From the NCBI GenBank assembly GCA_039819885.1, contig JBCBRD010000119.1, positions 1-9,819 on the forward strand: a stretch of 9,819 bases of DNA, given 5' to 3'. Both the position numbers and the translations under genes were made by a program. Numbering within the stretch: position 1 is the first letter of the stretch; every line of letters begins with the position of its first letter. The DNA is from JBCBRD01 sp039819885. Lineage in GTDB: Bacteria; Pseudomonadota; Alphaproteobacteria; Rhizobiales; Hyphomicrobiaceae. The notes under the pieces were generated by a model, which was given only the letters and a program-made list of their open reading frames with translations, ran no database searches and was not told the DNA's origin. Below, one piece after another: positions 1 through 6,267 of this stretch.

Positions 1-1403
1 GAGCCAGCCACGGTGTCACCACTCTTCAACCCAATCGGAAAGCTGTCGATATAGGCATTAGGCTTGCGACCATCGAAGGTGATCTTATCGATGAACTCGG
101 ACTGTGGTTTGCGGTAACCGTCGGTGCCGAATGGGAAGTCTTCTTTTTTGACATGACCTTCCGCGATCAGCATCTCGGCAGCCTTCATGTAGATGTCTGG
201 GCGATAGACCTTCTTAGCCACTTCGTCGTACCAGCTATCAGGCTTGGTCTCGGTGATCTGACCCCAGCGGCGCATCTGCGTCAGGTACCAAACGGCGTCC
301 GAATAGAAGGGATACGTCGCGTAGTAGCGGTAGAACACGTTGAAGTCTGGGACCGAGCGCTTGTCGCCTTTTTCATATTCGAATGTGCCGGTCATCGAGT
401 TGGCGATAACGTCAGCATCAGCACCGACATATTCGGACTTGGCCAACATCTTCACAGCTTCCAAGCGGTTGGCGTTGTCGTTTTCATCCAACCACTTACC
501 GGCACGAATGAGCGCCTTTGTCATCGCCAAGGTTGTGTTTGGATACTTTTCAGCAAAAGCCTTTGTGATGCCGAAGACTTTTTCTGGGTTGTTCTTCCAG
601 ATCTCGTAGTCGGTAATCACAGGCACGCCAATGCCCTTGAACACTGCTTGTTGGTTCCATGGCTCACCGACGCAATATCCATAGATGGTTCCGGCTTCGA
701 GCGTTGCCGGCATCTGTGGAGGCGGTGTCACGGAAAGAAGAACATCGGCCGTGATCTGACCTTGGATGTTTTCCTTGGAGTAGTATCCAGGGTTCATTCC
801 GCCAGAGGCGAGCCAATACCGAAGCTCATAGTTGTGCGTGGAAACAGGGAACACCATGCCCATCTTGAAAGGCTTGCCGTCTGCTTTGTATTGGTCGACG
901 ACTTTCTTCAATGCCGAAGCTTGGATGGGGTGCTGCGGGCGACCATCTTCCATCTTTGGAATGTGGGGCTTCATCAGCTCCCAAACTTCGTTCGATACCG
1001 TGATACCGTTGCCGTTCAGGTCCATCGAGAAAGGCGTGATGATGTCTGACTTCGTGCCGAAGCCGATGGTTGCCGCAAGCGGTTGACCGGCCAGCATGTG
1101 TGCGCCGTCAAGCTCACCGGTGATGACGCGGTCCAGCAGAACCTTCCAGTTGGCCTGGGGTTCAAGCGTAACAAACAAGCCTTCGTCTTCGAAGTAGCCA
1201 AGCTCTTTTGCAACTGCGAGCGGGGCCATGTCAGTCAGCTTGATGAAGCCAAACTTCAATTCGTCTTTTTCGACCTCTAGCGGCTCTGCATTGGACGTCG
1301 TGGCGTAACCTAAGACCGCGGCAGCAACGCCGAATGAAGTCGCTGCGGCCATAAGCCAACGGCGCGATGTCTGGAAATCGAGAACGGACGTTGTTCTGCT
1401 CAT
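1..1403 (-). CDS. nrtA: Nitrate ABC transporter substrate-binding protein NrtA (C-terminus cut by window edge)
   Basis: Periplasmic binding protein that would deliver nitrate (or nitrite) to the NrtB/NrtC-type ABC permease and ATPase, expected just beyond the left edge. 467 residues are visible with no stop, so probably only the last few are missing. The N-terminus has a twin-arginine motif (SRRWLM, Arg14-Arg15), a hydrophobic stretch (about 18-34) and a likely cleavage site after SNA (residue 39), so Tat export is predicted. Family landmarks are GFIKLTDMAPLAVAKELGYF (52-71), DGAHMLAGQPLAAT (about 99-112), STHNYELRYWLA, GYCVGEPWNQQAV and WYLTQMRRWGQ. The ATG at 1403 is preceded by a strong Shine-Dalgarno. 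It is paralogous to nasS upstream, which lacks a signal peptide. Expression is probably governed by the ANTAR leader in the 382-bp gap. CmpA (bicarbonate) is the related alternative, but the nasTS neighbours favour nitrate. Confidence 0.93.
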   Translation of the reverse strand, partial: MSRTTSVLDFQTSRRWLMAAATSFGVAAAVLGYATTSNAEPLEVEKDELKFGFIKLTDMAPLAVAKELGYFEDEGLFVTLEPQANWKVLLDRVITGELDGAHMLAGQPLAATIGFGTKSDIITPFSMDLNGNGITVSNEVWELMKPHIPKMEDGRPQHPIQASALKKVVDQYKADGKPFKMGMVFPVSTHNYELRYWLASGGMNPGYYSKENIQGQITADVLLSVTPPPQMPATLEAGTIYGYCVGEPWNQQAVFKGIGVPVITDYEIWKNNPEKVFGITKAFAEKYPNTTLAMTKALIRAGKWLDENDNANRLEAVKMLAKSEYVGADADVIANSMTGTFEYEKGDKRSVPDFNVFYRYYATYPFYSDAVWYLTQMRRWGQITETKPDSWYDEVAKKVYRPDIYMKAAEMLIAEGHVKKEDFPFGTDGYRKPQSEFIDKITFDGRKPNAYIDSFPIGLKSGDTVAG

Positions 1404-1410
1404 ATATTCT

Positions 1411-1418
1411 TCCACCTC
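1411..1418 (-). promoter_or_regulatory. Strong Shine-Dalgarno of nrtA
   Basis: On the minus strand GAGGTGGA lies 7 nt before the ATG at 1403. GAGGTG is a six-base match to the 16S rRNA anti-SD. It fixes the nrtA start and sits outside the terminator structure, so control is expected at termination rather than at ribosome access. Confidence 0.8.
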
Positions 1419-1494
1419 TAAGATGCGAGACCGGCGTGGTGTCGCCAATTCAGTTCATTGACCGGGAGCGGTTGTTGCGCCGTGCTTCCGGCAC

Positions 1495-1557
1495 AAAAAA
1501 ACGCCGCTTGGACCATGATCAAAACAGACACGTGTCTGTTTCAAACCTGCCAAGGCG
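1495..1557 (-). terminator. Intrinsic terminator/attenuator ahead of nrtA
   Basis: The outer stem pairs CGC+CTTGG (1557-1550) with CCAAG (1511-1507) and GCG (1504-1502), leaving a 2-nt CG bulge. Seven T follow (1501-1495). The interior folds further as a long hairpin around the 20-bp palindrome at 1522-1541, extended by G-U pairs. The bases at 1557-1552 are also used by hairpin P2, so terminator and P2 are mutually exclusive. A terminator about 90 nt before a well-placed nrtA ribosome binding site makes sense as an attenuator, not as the end of nasS. Confidence 0.75.
1522..1541. repeat. Perfect 20-bp palindrome AAACAGACACGTGTCTGTTT
   Basis: A perfect inverted repeat with no spacer, centred between 1531 and 1532. 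It lies within the terminator loop, so in RNA it would form the upper stem. In DNA it has the shape of an operator for a dimeric regulator. Which role applies cannot be decided from sequence. Its apex does not give the A1/G4 hexaloop of ANTAR sites. Confidence 0.85.
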
Positions 1558-1567
1558 ACGTTGCCGT
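1552..1567 (-). promoter_or_regulatory. ANTAR-type hairpin P2 (hexaloop AACGUC)
   Basis: On the minus strand GGC (1565-1563) pairs with GCC (1556-1554) around the loop AACGTC (1562-1557), with A at loop position 1 and G at position 4. The stem continues past a C/U mismatch with an A-U pair (1567-1552). The 3' arm is part of the terminator 5' arm, which is what an antitermination switch needs. The stem is short, so it is convincing mainly because of its place beside P1 and the terminator. Confidence 0.62.
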
Positions 1568-1587
1568 GAAGCTCAACATTGAGCCTC
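1568..1587 (-). promoter_or_regulatory. ANTAR-type hairpin P1 (hexaloop AAUGUU)
   Basis: On the minus strand GAGGCTC (1587-1581) pairs with GAGCTTC (1574-1568), seven pairs including one G-U, around the hexaloop AATGTT (1580-1575). Loop position 1 is A and position 4 is G, the signature of ANTAR-binding RNA hairpins. It abuts P2 directly, giving the expected tandem pair. Both loops fit AAYGUY. Confidence 0.72.
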
Positions 1588-1644
1588 GTGTTGCTTGCAA
1601 CATTAATGATCCGACGCTGGACCGAAGCGAGCTGTTATTTACTT

Positions 1645-1661
1645 AACAAGAAGCATGCCAA
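1645..1661 (-). promoter_or_regulatory. Possible sigma-54 -24/-12 promoter for nrtA
   Basis: The minus strand reads TTGGCATGCTTCTTGTT: a GG, then exactly 10 nt, then GT. It resembles TGGCAYG-N4-TTGCW except that the conserved C of the -12 GC is T. Predicted transcript start is about 1634, just ahead of the ANTAR hairpins. Sigma-54 control of nitrate assimilation is common in proteobacteria, but the -12 mismatch keeps this tentative. The AT-rich stretch from 1662 to about 1730 could hold a sigma-70 promoter instead; I saw no well-spaced pair. Confidence 0.27.
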
Positions 1662-1785
1662 AAACCCCCCGGCACTTATTATCAAACCTTTTCAATATCT
1701 TAATTCGTCGGCTTGTTTTAACGCCCTGCCTGTTGATGCTCATCTATTGTGCAGCGCAGCGCAATTCTTGCCCACTTTCCACGCA

Positions 1786-2991
1786 CTAACGTGGTTGCGC
1801 GACTGCGAGTTGCTGGAGCACATCTGGGTCTGAGCTAATGGTTACCGTTTTTAGATAGGACGAGACGTTCGTTACATCAAAACGAGCAGCCGCCCTTACG
1901 GCATCATCCACCTTGTTTGGTATCGGGGCGTCAACTTGAAGAGCCGTTGCATAGAGGTCTGAGCTGAAGACGGTTTGAGCTAGGCCAACGATGTCGATGT
2001 CGCCTGTCAACTGACCCCAACGCGCCATTTGAGTGAGGAGCCAAGCGGCATAAGTCGTTGAAGGCTGACTGGCACCCTCGCGACTGAAGATCACGAACCC
2101 TCGGTCATCCCCGGGCGTCTGTCCCGGCTGTCGGATAAGCGCACTCGTGAGCGCGCGTACTATTATGTCCGTTGGCACATTCAAATACTCAGAACGGCTC
2201 AGGATCTCGGCAGCCTGCACTCGGTTTGCCGATTGATCTAGCCACTGGCCTGCGTAGACGATCGCTCGGATCAAGGCTTGGAGTTCATCAAGGTGCTGGT
2301 CCGCCCATCCCGCGCGCACCCCCAGGACCTTTTCAGGCGCTAGTCCCCACAATTCACGTTTTGTTGCCAGGATGCAGGCTTCAGCCCGTTCGACCGCAAC
2401 GCTGTTCCAGGGTTCTCCTGCAACGAAGCCGTCAATCTGGCCAGCTTGCAGGCTCTCAGTCATCAATGATGGAGGCAGGATGACGAGGTTGACATCATCG
2501 TCGGGGTTCAGACCGGCGCCGGCCAACCAATCGCGCAGTTCATAGTTGTGGCATGAAAAGGGATAAACCGTTCCAAAACTGATTTGCGGGTCGCCCTTTT
2601 TTTGCCGGAGCCTGACAACTTTCGCCAATGCTTGTCCTGCAGCTCTGCCACCCTTCAACGTATTACTCTGATCCGCATCGAGCATCTGCAAGTGCAGCGC
2701 TTTCGAGACGGTGATTGCATTGCCATTCAGGCTGAGTGTCAAAGGTGCAATGGTTTTAGCTTGGATGTGGCCAATGCCCAGTGTTGCTGCTAACGGCATT
2801 GGCGCCAACATATGCGCGCAGTCGATGTGGCCGACATTGACCTTGTCGCGAATGTTAGCCCACGAGACTTCTTTATGAAGATGGAGTGAGAGGCCCTCTT
2901 GCGTCGCGAACCCAAGCTCGCGGGCGATCACAAGCGGGGCTGCGTCAACCAATGGTATCAAACCGACGTGCAGGCTTTTTAGCGTTGCCAT
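1786..2991 (-). CDS. nasS: Nitrate sensor NasS (cytoplasmic NrtA-like protein)
   Basis: NasS-family protein of 401 residues. In characterised systems NasS binds and inhibits the ANTAR antiterminator NasT and releases it when nitrate or nitrite binds. It shares the NrtA/CmpA fold: GLIPLVDAAPLVIARELGF (10-28), DCAHMLAPMPLAAT (57-70), SCHNYELRDWLAGAG (146-160), GFVAGEPWN (188-196) and WLLTQMARWGQL. Unlike nrtA it begins directly with the binding domain and has no signal peptide, as expected for a cytoplasmic sensor. The ATG at 2991 is chosen because an in-frame TGA lies seven codons upstream; the ribosome binding site is weak. It follows nasT by 91 nt, probably on one transcript. A small hairpin (1779-1794) overlaps the stop codon but has no T-run. 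Confidence 0.9.
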   Translation of the reverse strand: MATLKSLHVGLIPLVDAAPLVIARELGFATQEGLSLHLHKEVSWANIRDKVNVGHIDCAHMLAPMPLAATLGIGHIQAKTIAPLTLSLNGNAITVSKALHLQMLDADQSNTLKGGRAAGQALAKVVRLRQKKGDPQISFGTVYPFSCHNYELRDWLAGAGLNPDDDVNLVILPPSLMTESLQAGQIDGFVAGEPWNSVAVERAEACILATKRELWGLAPEKVLGVRAGWADQHLDELQALIRAIVYAGQWLDQSANRVQAAEILSRSEYLNVPTDIIVRALTSALIRQPGQTPGDDRGFVIFSREGASQPSTTYAAWLLTQMARWGQLTGDIDIVGLAQTVFSSDLYATALQVDAPIPNKVDDAVRAAARFDVTNVSSYLKTVTISSDPDVLQQLAVAQPR

Positions 2992-3082
2992 TTTTAGCCT
3001 ATGTTCTTGTTCTCATTTTCTAGAGAGGATGTGCCGCCGCTCACACCTCACCCACCCCGTCATGCCCTTCGATTTGGATGGC

Positions 3083-3679
3083 CTACTCCAACAGTTCCGC
3101 AGCGCTGATCAGGCTCAGTGCTACATCGTAGATCTTTCTGTTTTGCATCATTGCCGATCGTCGAAGCTGTGCATAGGCATCGGCCTCGCTGAGGTTTTTT
3201 CTGCTCATAAGAATGCCCTTCGCGCGGTCAATCACTTTGCGCTCTTCGAGAGCTGTCTTGGCCTCATCCAATTCGCGCTGGAGGCGGTCGAATGCCCGAA
3301 AACGCGACATGGTCATGTCGAGGATGGGTTTGACACGCTCCTTCTTGAGGCCGTCCACGATGTAAGCTGAAACACCAGCCTCAATGGCCCTCTCGATGGA
3401 CATCTTGTCTGCCTGATCAACAAACATCGCGATTGGACGACGGACAGCGCGCGAGACTTGGAACATCTGTTCCAGCATGTCTCGGCTTGGGTTTTCCAGA
3501 TCGATCAAGACGACATCTGGATCGACCTTATAGATCTGATCGACCAGACCCAGAGGCTCTGACAGTATGATGACTTCACTGAAGCCAGCCTCTTTGAGCC
3601 CGGATTCGAGAATCGCCGATCGGACAGGGTTTTCATCCAGCACTAGAATGGTGAGATCAGTGTCGGTCGTTTCTGACAT
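3083..3679 (-). CDS. nasT: ANTAR-domain RNA-binding antiterminator NasT
   Basis: 198-residue nitrate/nitrite response regulator. An N-terminal receiver-like domain (about 9-125) has the acidic pair DE (15-16) and Asp60 at the usual phosphoacceptor place (VVLIDLE). The beta-5 Lys-Pro of active receivers is replaced by IVDGLKK (107-113), which suggests it is not controlled by ordinary phosphorylation. A linker helix (about 126-145) leads to the C-terminal ANTAR domain (about 132-196) with ALEERKVIDRAKGILM (143-158) and a second half through LSEADAYAQLRRSAM to ALSLISAAELL. Its expected targets are the twin hairpins at 1552-1587. I use the ATG at 3679, which gives the usual NasT length; an in-frame GTG at 3751 would add 24 residues without homology. 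Neither start has a clear Shine-Dalgarno. Confidence 0.9.
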   Translation of the reverse strand: MSETTDTDLTILVLDENPVRSAILESGLKEAGFSEVIILSEPLGLVDQIYKVDPDVVLIDLENPSRDMLEQMFQVSRAVRRPIAMFVDQADKMSIERAIEAGVSAYIVDGLKKERVKPILDMTMSRFRAFDRLQRELDEAKTALEERKVIDRAKGILMSRKNLSEADAYAQLRRSAMMQNRKIYDVALSLISAAELLE

Positions 3680-3907
3680 GGAATAGCTTTGCAGTTGGAC
3701 GGACTTTGATCTTCGAATGGACAAGTGCGCGGCGGTCGCTTGATCGTTCACAGGCAGGGGTCCGAGCTAGTTGAGCCAAGGCTATTGCGGCGCACTGTGC
3801 CTAGAACCACCATTGCCCGCAAGTGTACTCCTGCCCAATCCCTCAAGTTCCCATTTTACACAAGCGCCCTGCATTCGCTGGACCGATGTTGGAACAATAC
3901 GCGTAGT
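3680..3907 (-). other. Intergenic region upstream of nasT
   Basis: 228 bp between the namZ stop and the chosen nasT start. It should carry the nasT promoter, but I see no convincing -35/-10 pair. A GG/GC pair in the minus-strand motif around 3825-3840 is mis-spaced for sigma-54. No T-run terminator follows namZ. The first 72 bp upstream of 3679 are open in the nasT frame back to the GTG at 3751. Confidence 0.5.
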
Positions 3908-5188
3908 TTAGTCATACAGATAGTACGCGCGGGATTTCTGCTGGAATGCAGCAACATCCGCCTTCCAAGTGTTGACAATGGCCGATCCCGACGCGCCAGT
4001 CATTAGCATTTTATAGAGGCGTTTCGTCCCGGAGATCGCGTAGAACATCGGTCTGTTCTTCACTAAACGCGTTATCCCTTTCTGGCGGGCCTGCGCCATC
4101 ACCAAGGCCAGCGCATGGATGCCCACTTCCAGCGGTTGATAGGTGGCCACATTCGTGACGTTGATCTGCACACCTTTGATCATCTGACCAACGAACAAGG
4201 GGTTCTTGGCGACGTTCGGAATGGATCTTGGGCGGTACCTGGTGGCTTCAAATGTGACGCCTGGAAGCGACAATGAATTAAGTTGCCGTACCATCCCAGT
4301 GTTATCCAACCAAGGCGCGCCAAAACGGGTAAACGGCTCATCGGTGCCGCGTCCCTCGTTGACGAGTTGGGTTTCCCCAAGCACACCTATTCCTGGATAC
4401 ACAAGTGCTGATCTAAACGTTGGGATGTTCGGGCTCGTCCAGACCCACGGCTGACTTGTCTGAGGCCAGCGCATAACGCGTTTCCATCCGACCATCTTAC
4501 CAATGCGCAGATCGAGGTCTTGGAGCCCTTTCAACCACTTTTCGGTTTTTATCATGATGGCCAATTCAGCAACCGTCAGGCCGTGCACGATGGGTATCGG
4601 ATATTGCCCCACGAAAGACGTGCGTGCAGGCTCCAACATAAACCCAGACACGTAGGTCCCGCCTAGTGGGTTTGGGCGATCGAGCACCACGAAGGGAATG
4701 CCTGCCTCGGCTGCCGCCTGCATCGCGAGGCCCATCGTCGATATATACGTATAGAACCGCGCGCCGATATCTTGAACGTCGAAAACCAGAGCATCCACAC
4801 CGCGAAGCATGCGCTGCGTTGGCTTCCGGGTGGAGCCGTATAAACTATGCACGGTGACACCGGTTCGAGGGTCGCGACCGTCGCGCACCTTCTCACCGGC
4901 TTCGACTTTACCGCGAAATCCGTGCTCTGGTGCGAAGACAGCGGCGAGCTCGACCGCGCCTGCATCGTGAATCAAGTCCGCGAGATGACGACCCTGTACC
5001 AGCCCGGTTTGATTTGTAATCAGTCCCAAACGCATCCCGGCGAGGGCGGAGAAATTCGTGGCCACCAGGTCTTCAGCACCCGTGATCACTGTTGACTTGC
5101 CTTCAAATGCGTCGGGAGCGGCCACAGCTCTAGATGACATCATCCATAAACATAAGATCAGTGCTCCCGCTTTTAAAACCGTCGTCAT
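3908..5188 (-). CDS. namZ: DUF1343 / NamZ-type exo-beta-N-acetylmuramidase, secreted
   Basis: 426 residues, normal for the family (GH171; B. subtilis NamZ, formerly YbbC). Characterised members remove terminal N-acetylmuramic acid from peptidoglycan fragments. An N-terminal signal peptide (about 1-24, hydrophobic core 5-17, ending AVAA) predicts export. Hallmarks in order are MRLGLITNQTGL (52-63), FAPEHGFRG (85-93, with Glu88-His89 the likely active-site pair by family analogy), SLYGSTRKPT (115-124), FDVQDIGARFYTYISTMGLAM (136-156), VLDRPNPLGGTYVSGFM, PIPIVHGLTVAELA, YPGIGVLGETQLVNEGRGTDEPFTRFGAPW (264-293) and YQPLEVGIHAL. The ATG at 5188 has GGGGA six nt upstream. It lies 110 nt after the methyltransferase gene, so it could share that transcript, but nothing links its role to the cassette or to nitrate. 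Confidence 0.85.
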   Translation of the reverse strand: MTTVLKAGALILCLWMMSSRAVAAPDAFEGKSTVITGAEDLVATNFSALAGMRLGLITNQTGLVQGRHLADLIHDAGAVELAAVFAPEHGFRGKVEAGEKVRDGRDPRTGVTVHSLYGSTRKPTQRMLRGVDALVFDVQDIGARFYTYISTMGLAMQAAAEAGIPFVVLDRPNPLGGTYVSGFMLEPARTSFVGQYPIPIVHGLTVAELAIMIKTEKWLKGLQDLDLRIGKMVGWKRVMRWPQTSQPWVWTSPNIPTFRSALVYPGIGVLGETQLVNEGRGTDEPFTRFGAPWLDNTGMVRQLNSLSLPGVTFEATRYRPRSIPNVAKNPLFVGQMIKGVQINVTNVATYQPLEVGIHALALVMAQARQKGITRLVKNRPMFYAISGTKRLYKMLMTGASGSAIVNTWKADVAAFQQKSRAYYLYD

Positions 5189-5298
5189 GTTGTCCCCGCA
5201 TCAAGACGCCACCGCTTTCATACCGCACGCGTTCCTTTGACCCATTGGATTTGTTCAGAGCATGGCGTCTCTGTCTTCGGAACGGCTTGGTCTTGTGT

Positions 5299-6210
5299 CT
5301 ATTGGCAAGTCGTATTTGTTTGGATGACGAGCTGGTTAACGGGCAGCGCAAAGCGGCTCTCGGCGGCATTGTTCTTTTCGCCTGCAAAGTGTGTTGCAAG
5401 GTCGGTGAGCATCTGCTGGTGAAATGGTGTCGATAAAACAAACGAGGCATAAAAGAACCCGGCCGCCTCGCGGGCGAGGACTTCAGGTTCAGATGCCAAG
5501 CTGAGCACGACCGGCGTGATCGACACACGGGCGCCGGGGAAACTCTCAAAGGCGAGGCTTTTGAGTGCAGCTGCTGTTCGCACACGTGGGTCACCCAACT
5601 CGATGGCGCCGTAATCTGGATACTCCCGCTGGACGGCTGCGTAGATGATGTCGTGGATTTTGGCGTATCCCGGTGCGGTTTCCGCATCGCCGTCGACAAT
5701 GGCTGCAAACTTACCGCCGGGCTTCAACACGCGGTTGGCCTCCGCCATGACCGCAGTCACTGGCTCCATCAGCGTCAATGCCCAATGGCAAAGGATCACA
5801 TCGATTGAACGATCAGGAATGAAGTCGAGTTTCTGCGCCAATCCTTGATGGAGTTGCACAGACGTGTTCGCCAACCGTTTCCGCGCGAGCGTTAATTCAG
5901 CTTCGCTCATATCTGCGCCAATGAGTGATACTTCACTTCCGTGCCGTTGGTGGCACAGGTCGAGCAGAACTCCGCTTCCACATGCCAAGTCCAGTACACG
6001 GGTGTGGCGCTCAGGATCGATGACATCGGCCAGCAACTCGTAGCTGTTTATTCCGTTTTCATCTCGACAATGCCATGCGCACGCTTCGGTAAAGCCAGCA
6101 TTCTGGTGATGCACGGTCACGAGATGATCGCGCAGATCGGCATGGCTGGGTTGCTTCCCAAGTTCCAGGCTGCGGGTCCAATGTGAGACGACGTTCACGC
6201 GATTGCTCAT
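5299..6210 (-). CDS. Class I SAM-dependent methyltransferase (UbiE/COQ5-like fold), second of two in the cassette
   Basis: 303 residues. The Rossmann core shows motif I RVLDLACGSG (71-80), an acidic residue after beta-2 (GADMS, Asp100), AQKLDFIPD near 125-133, motif IV IDVILCHWALTLM (136-148) and RVLKPGGKF (160-168). About 70 residues precede motif I, and the C-terminal ~110 residues look like a substrate-recognition region. The acceptor cannot be read from sequence. The start is the ATG at 6210 with AAGGA 12 nt upstream. It follows the MFS gene by 57 nt. It is not a close copy of the methyltransferase at 7542-8408: outside motif I little is shared, so the two probably act on different positions or substrates. 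Confidence 0.85.
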   Translation of the reverse strand: MSNRVNVVSHWTRSLELGKQPSHADLRDHLVTVHHQNAGFTEACAWHCRDENGINSYELLADVIDPERHTRVLDLACGSGVLLDLCHQRHGSEVSLIGADMSEAELTLARKRLANTSVQLHQGLAQKLDFIPDRSIDVILCHWALTLMEPVTAVMAEANRVLKPGGKFAAIVDGDAETAPGYAKIHDIIYAAVQREYPDYGAIELGDPRVRTAAALKSLAFESFPGARVSITPVVLSLASEPEVLAREAAGFFYASFVLSTPFHQQMLTDLATHFAGEKNNAAESRFALPVNQLVIQTNTTCQ

Positions 6211-6267
6211 TTTTTGGTTTGGTCCTTGGTCGCTTGTGCTTGCGGCTGGCGAGTTGTGAAGTGGTGT

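Larger units (their letters stand above)
1404..1634 (-). promoter_or_regulatory. 5' leader of nrtA: predicted NasT-responsive antitermination riboregulator
   Basis: This is a long untranslated leader with no credible open frame. Read on the minus strand it has, in order, hairpin P1 (1587-1568), hairpin P2 (1567-1552), an intrinsic terminator (1557-1495) whose 5' arm shares bases with P2, about 75 nt of spacer, and the nrtA Shine-Dalgarno. This is the layout established for ANTAR antiterminators such as Klebsiella NasR and Azotobacter NasT: protein on the twin hairpins prevents the terminator from folding. The 5' boundary at about 1634 assumes the weak -24/-12 element at 1645-1661 is real. Transcripts reading through from nasS would cross the same switch. 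Confidence 0.7.

Noticed and set aside
153..1049. 298-codon open frame on the plus strand
   Set aside because: It lies antisense to nrtA, whose translation matches its family throughout. The plus-strand product has no recognisable motif, and no ribosome binding site leads it.
1589..1602. Inverted repeat TGTTGCAAGCAACA just upstream of P1, considered as an ANTAR hairpin
   Set aside because: It closes a 4-nt loop, or a GCAAGC hexaloop without A1/G4, so it lacks the ANTAR signature. The adjacent P1/P2 pair explains the leader better.
1779..1794. Hairpin CCACG/CGTGG over the nasS stop as a terminator
   Set aside because: Only five pairs and no T-run follow; transcription may well continue into the nrtA leader.
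3680..3751. Longer nasT start at the GTG at 3751
   Set aside because: It adds 24 residues that do not resemble any part of NasT and has no better ribosome binding site; the ATG at 3679 gives the normal family length.
3822..3845. Sigma-54-like motif upstream of nasT
   Set aside because: The GG and GC pairs are 9 or 13 nt apart instead of 10, so the geometry is wrong.
5205..5269. Inverted repeat GACGCCA/TGGCGTC (5205-5211 and 5263-5269) upstream of namZ
   Set aside because: Seven bases separated by 51 nt can easily occur by chance, and it neither overlaps the ribosome binding site nor forms a terminator.
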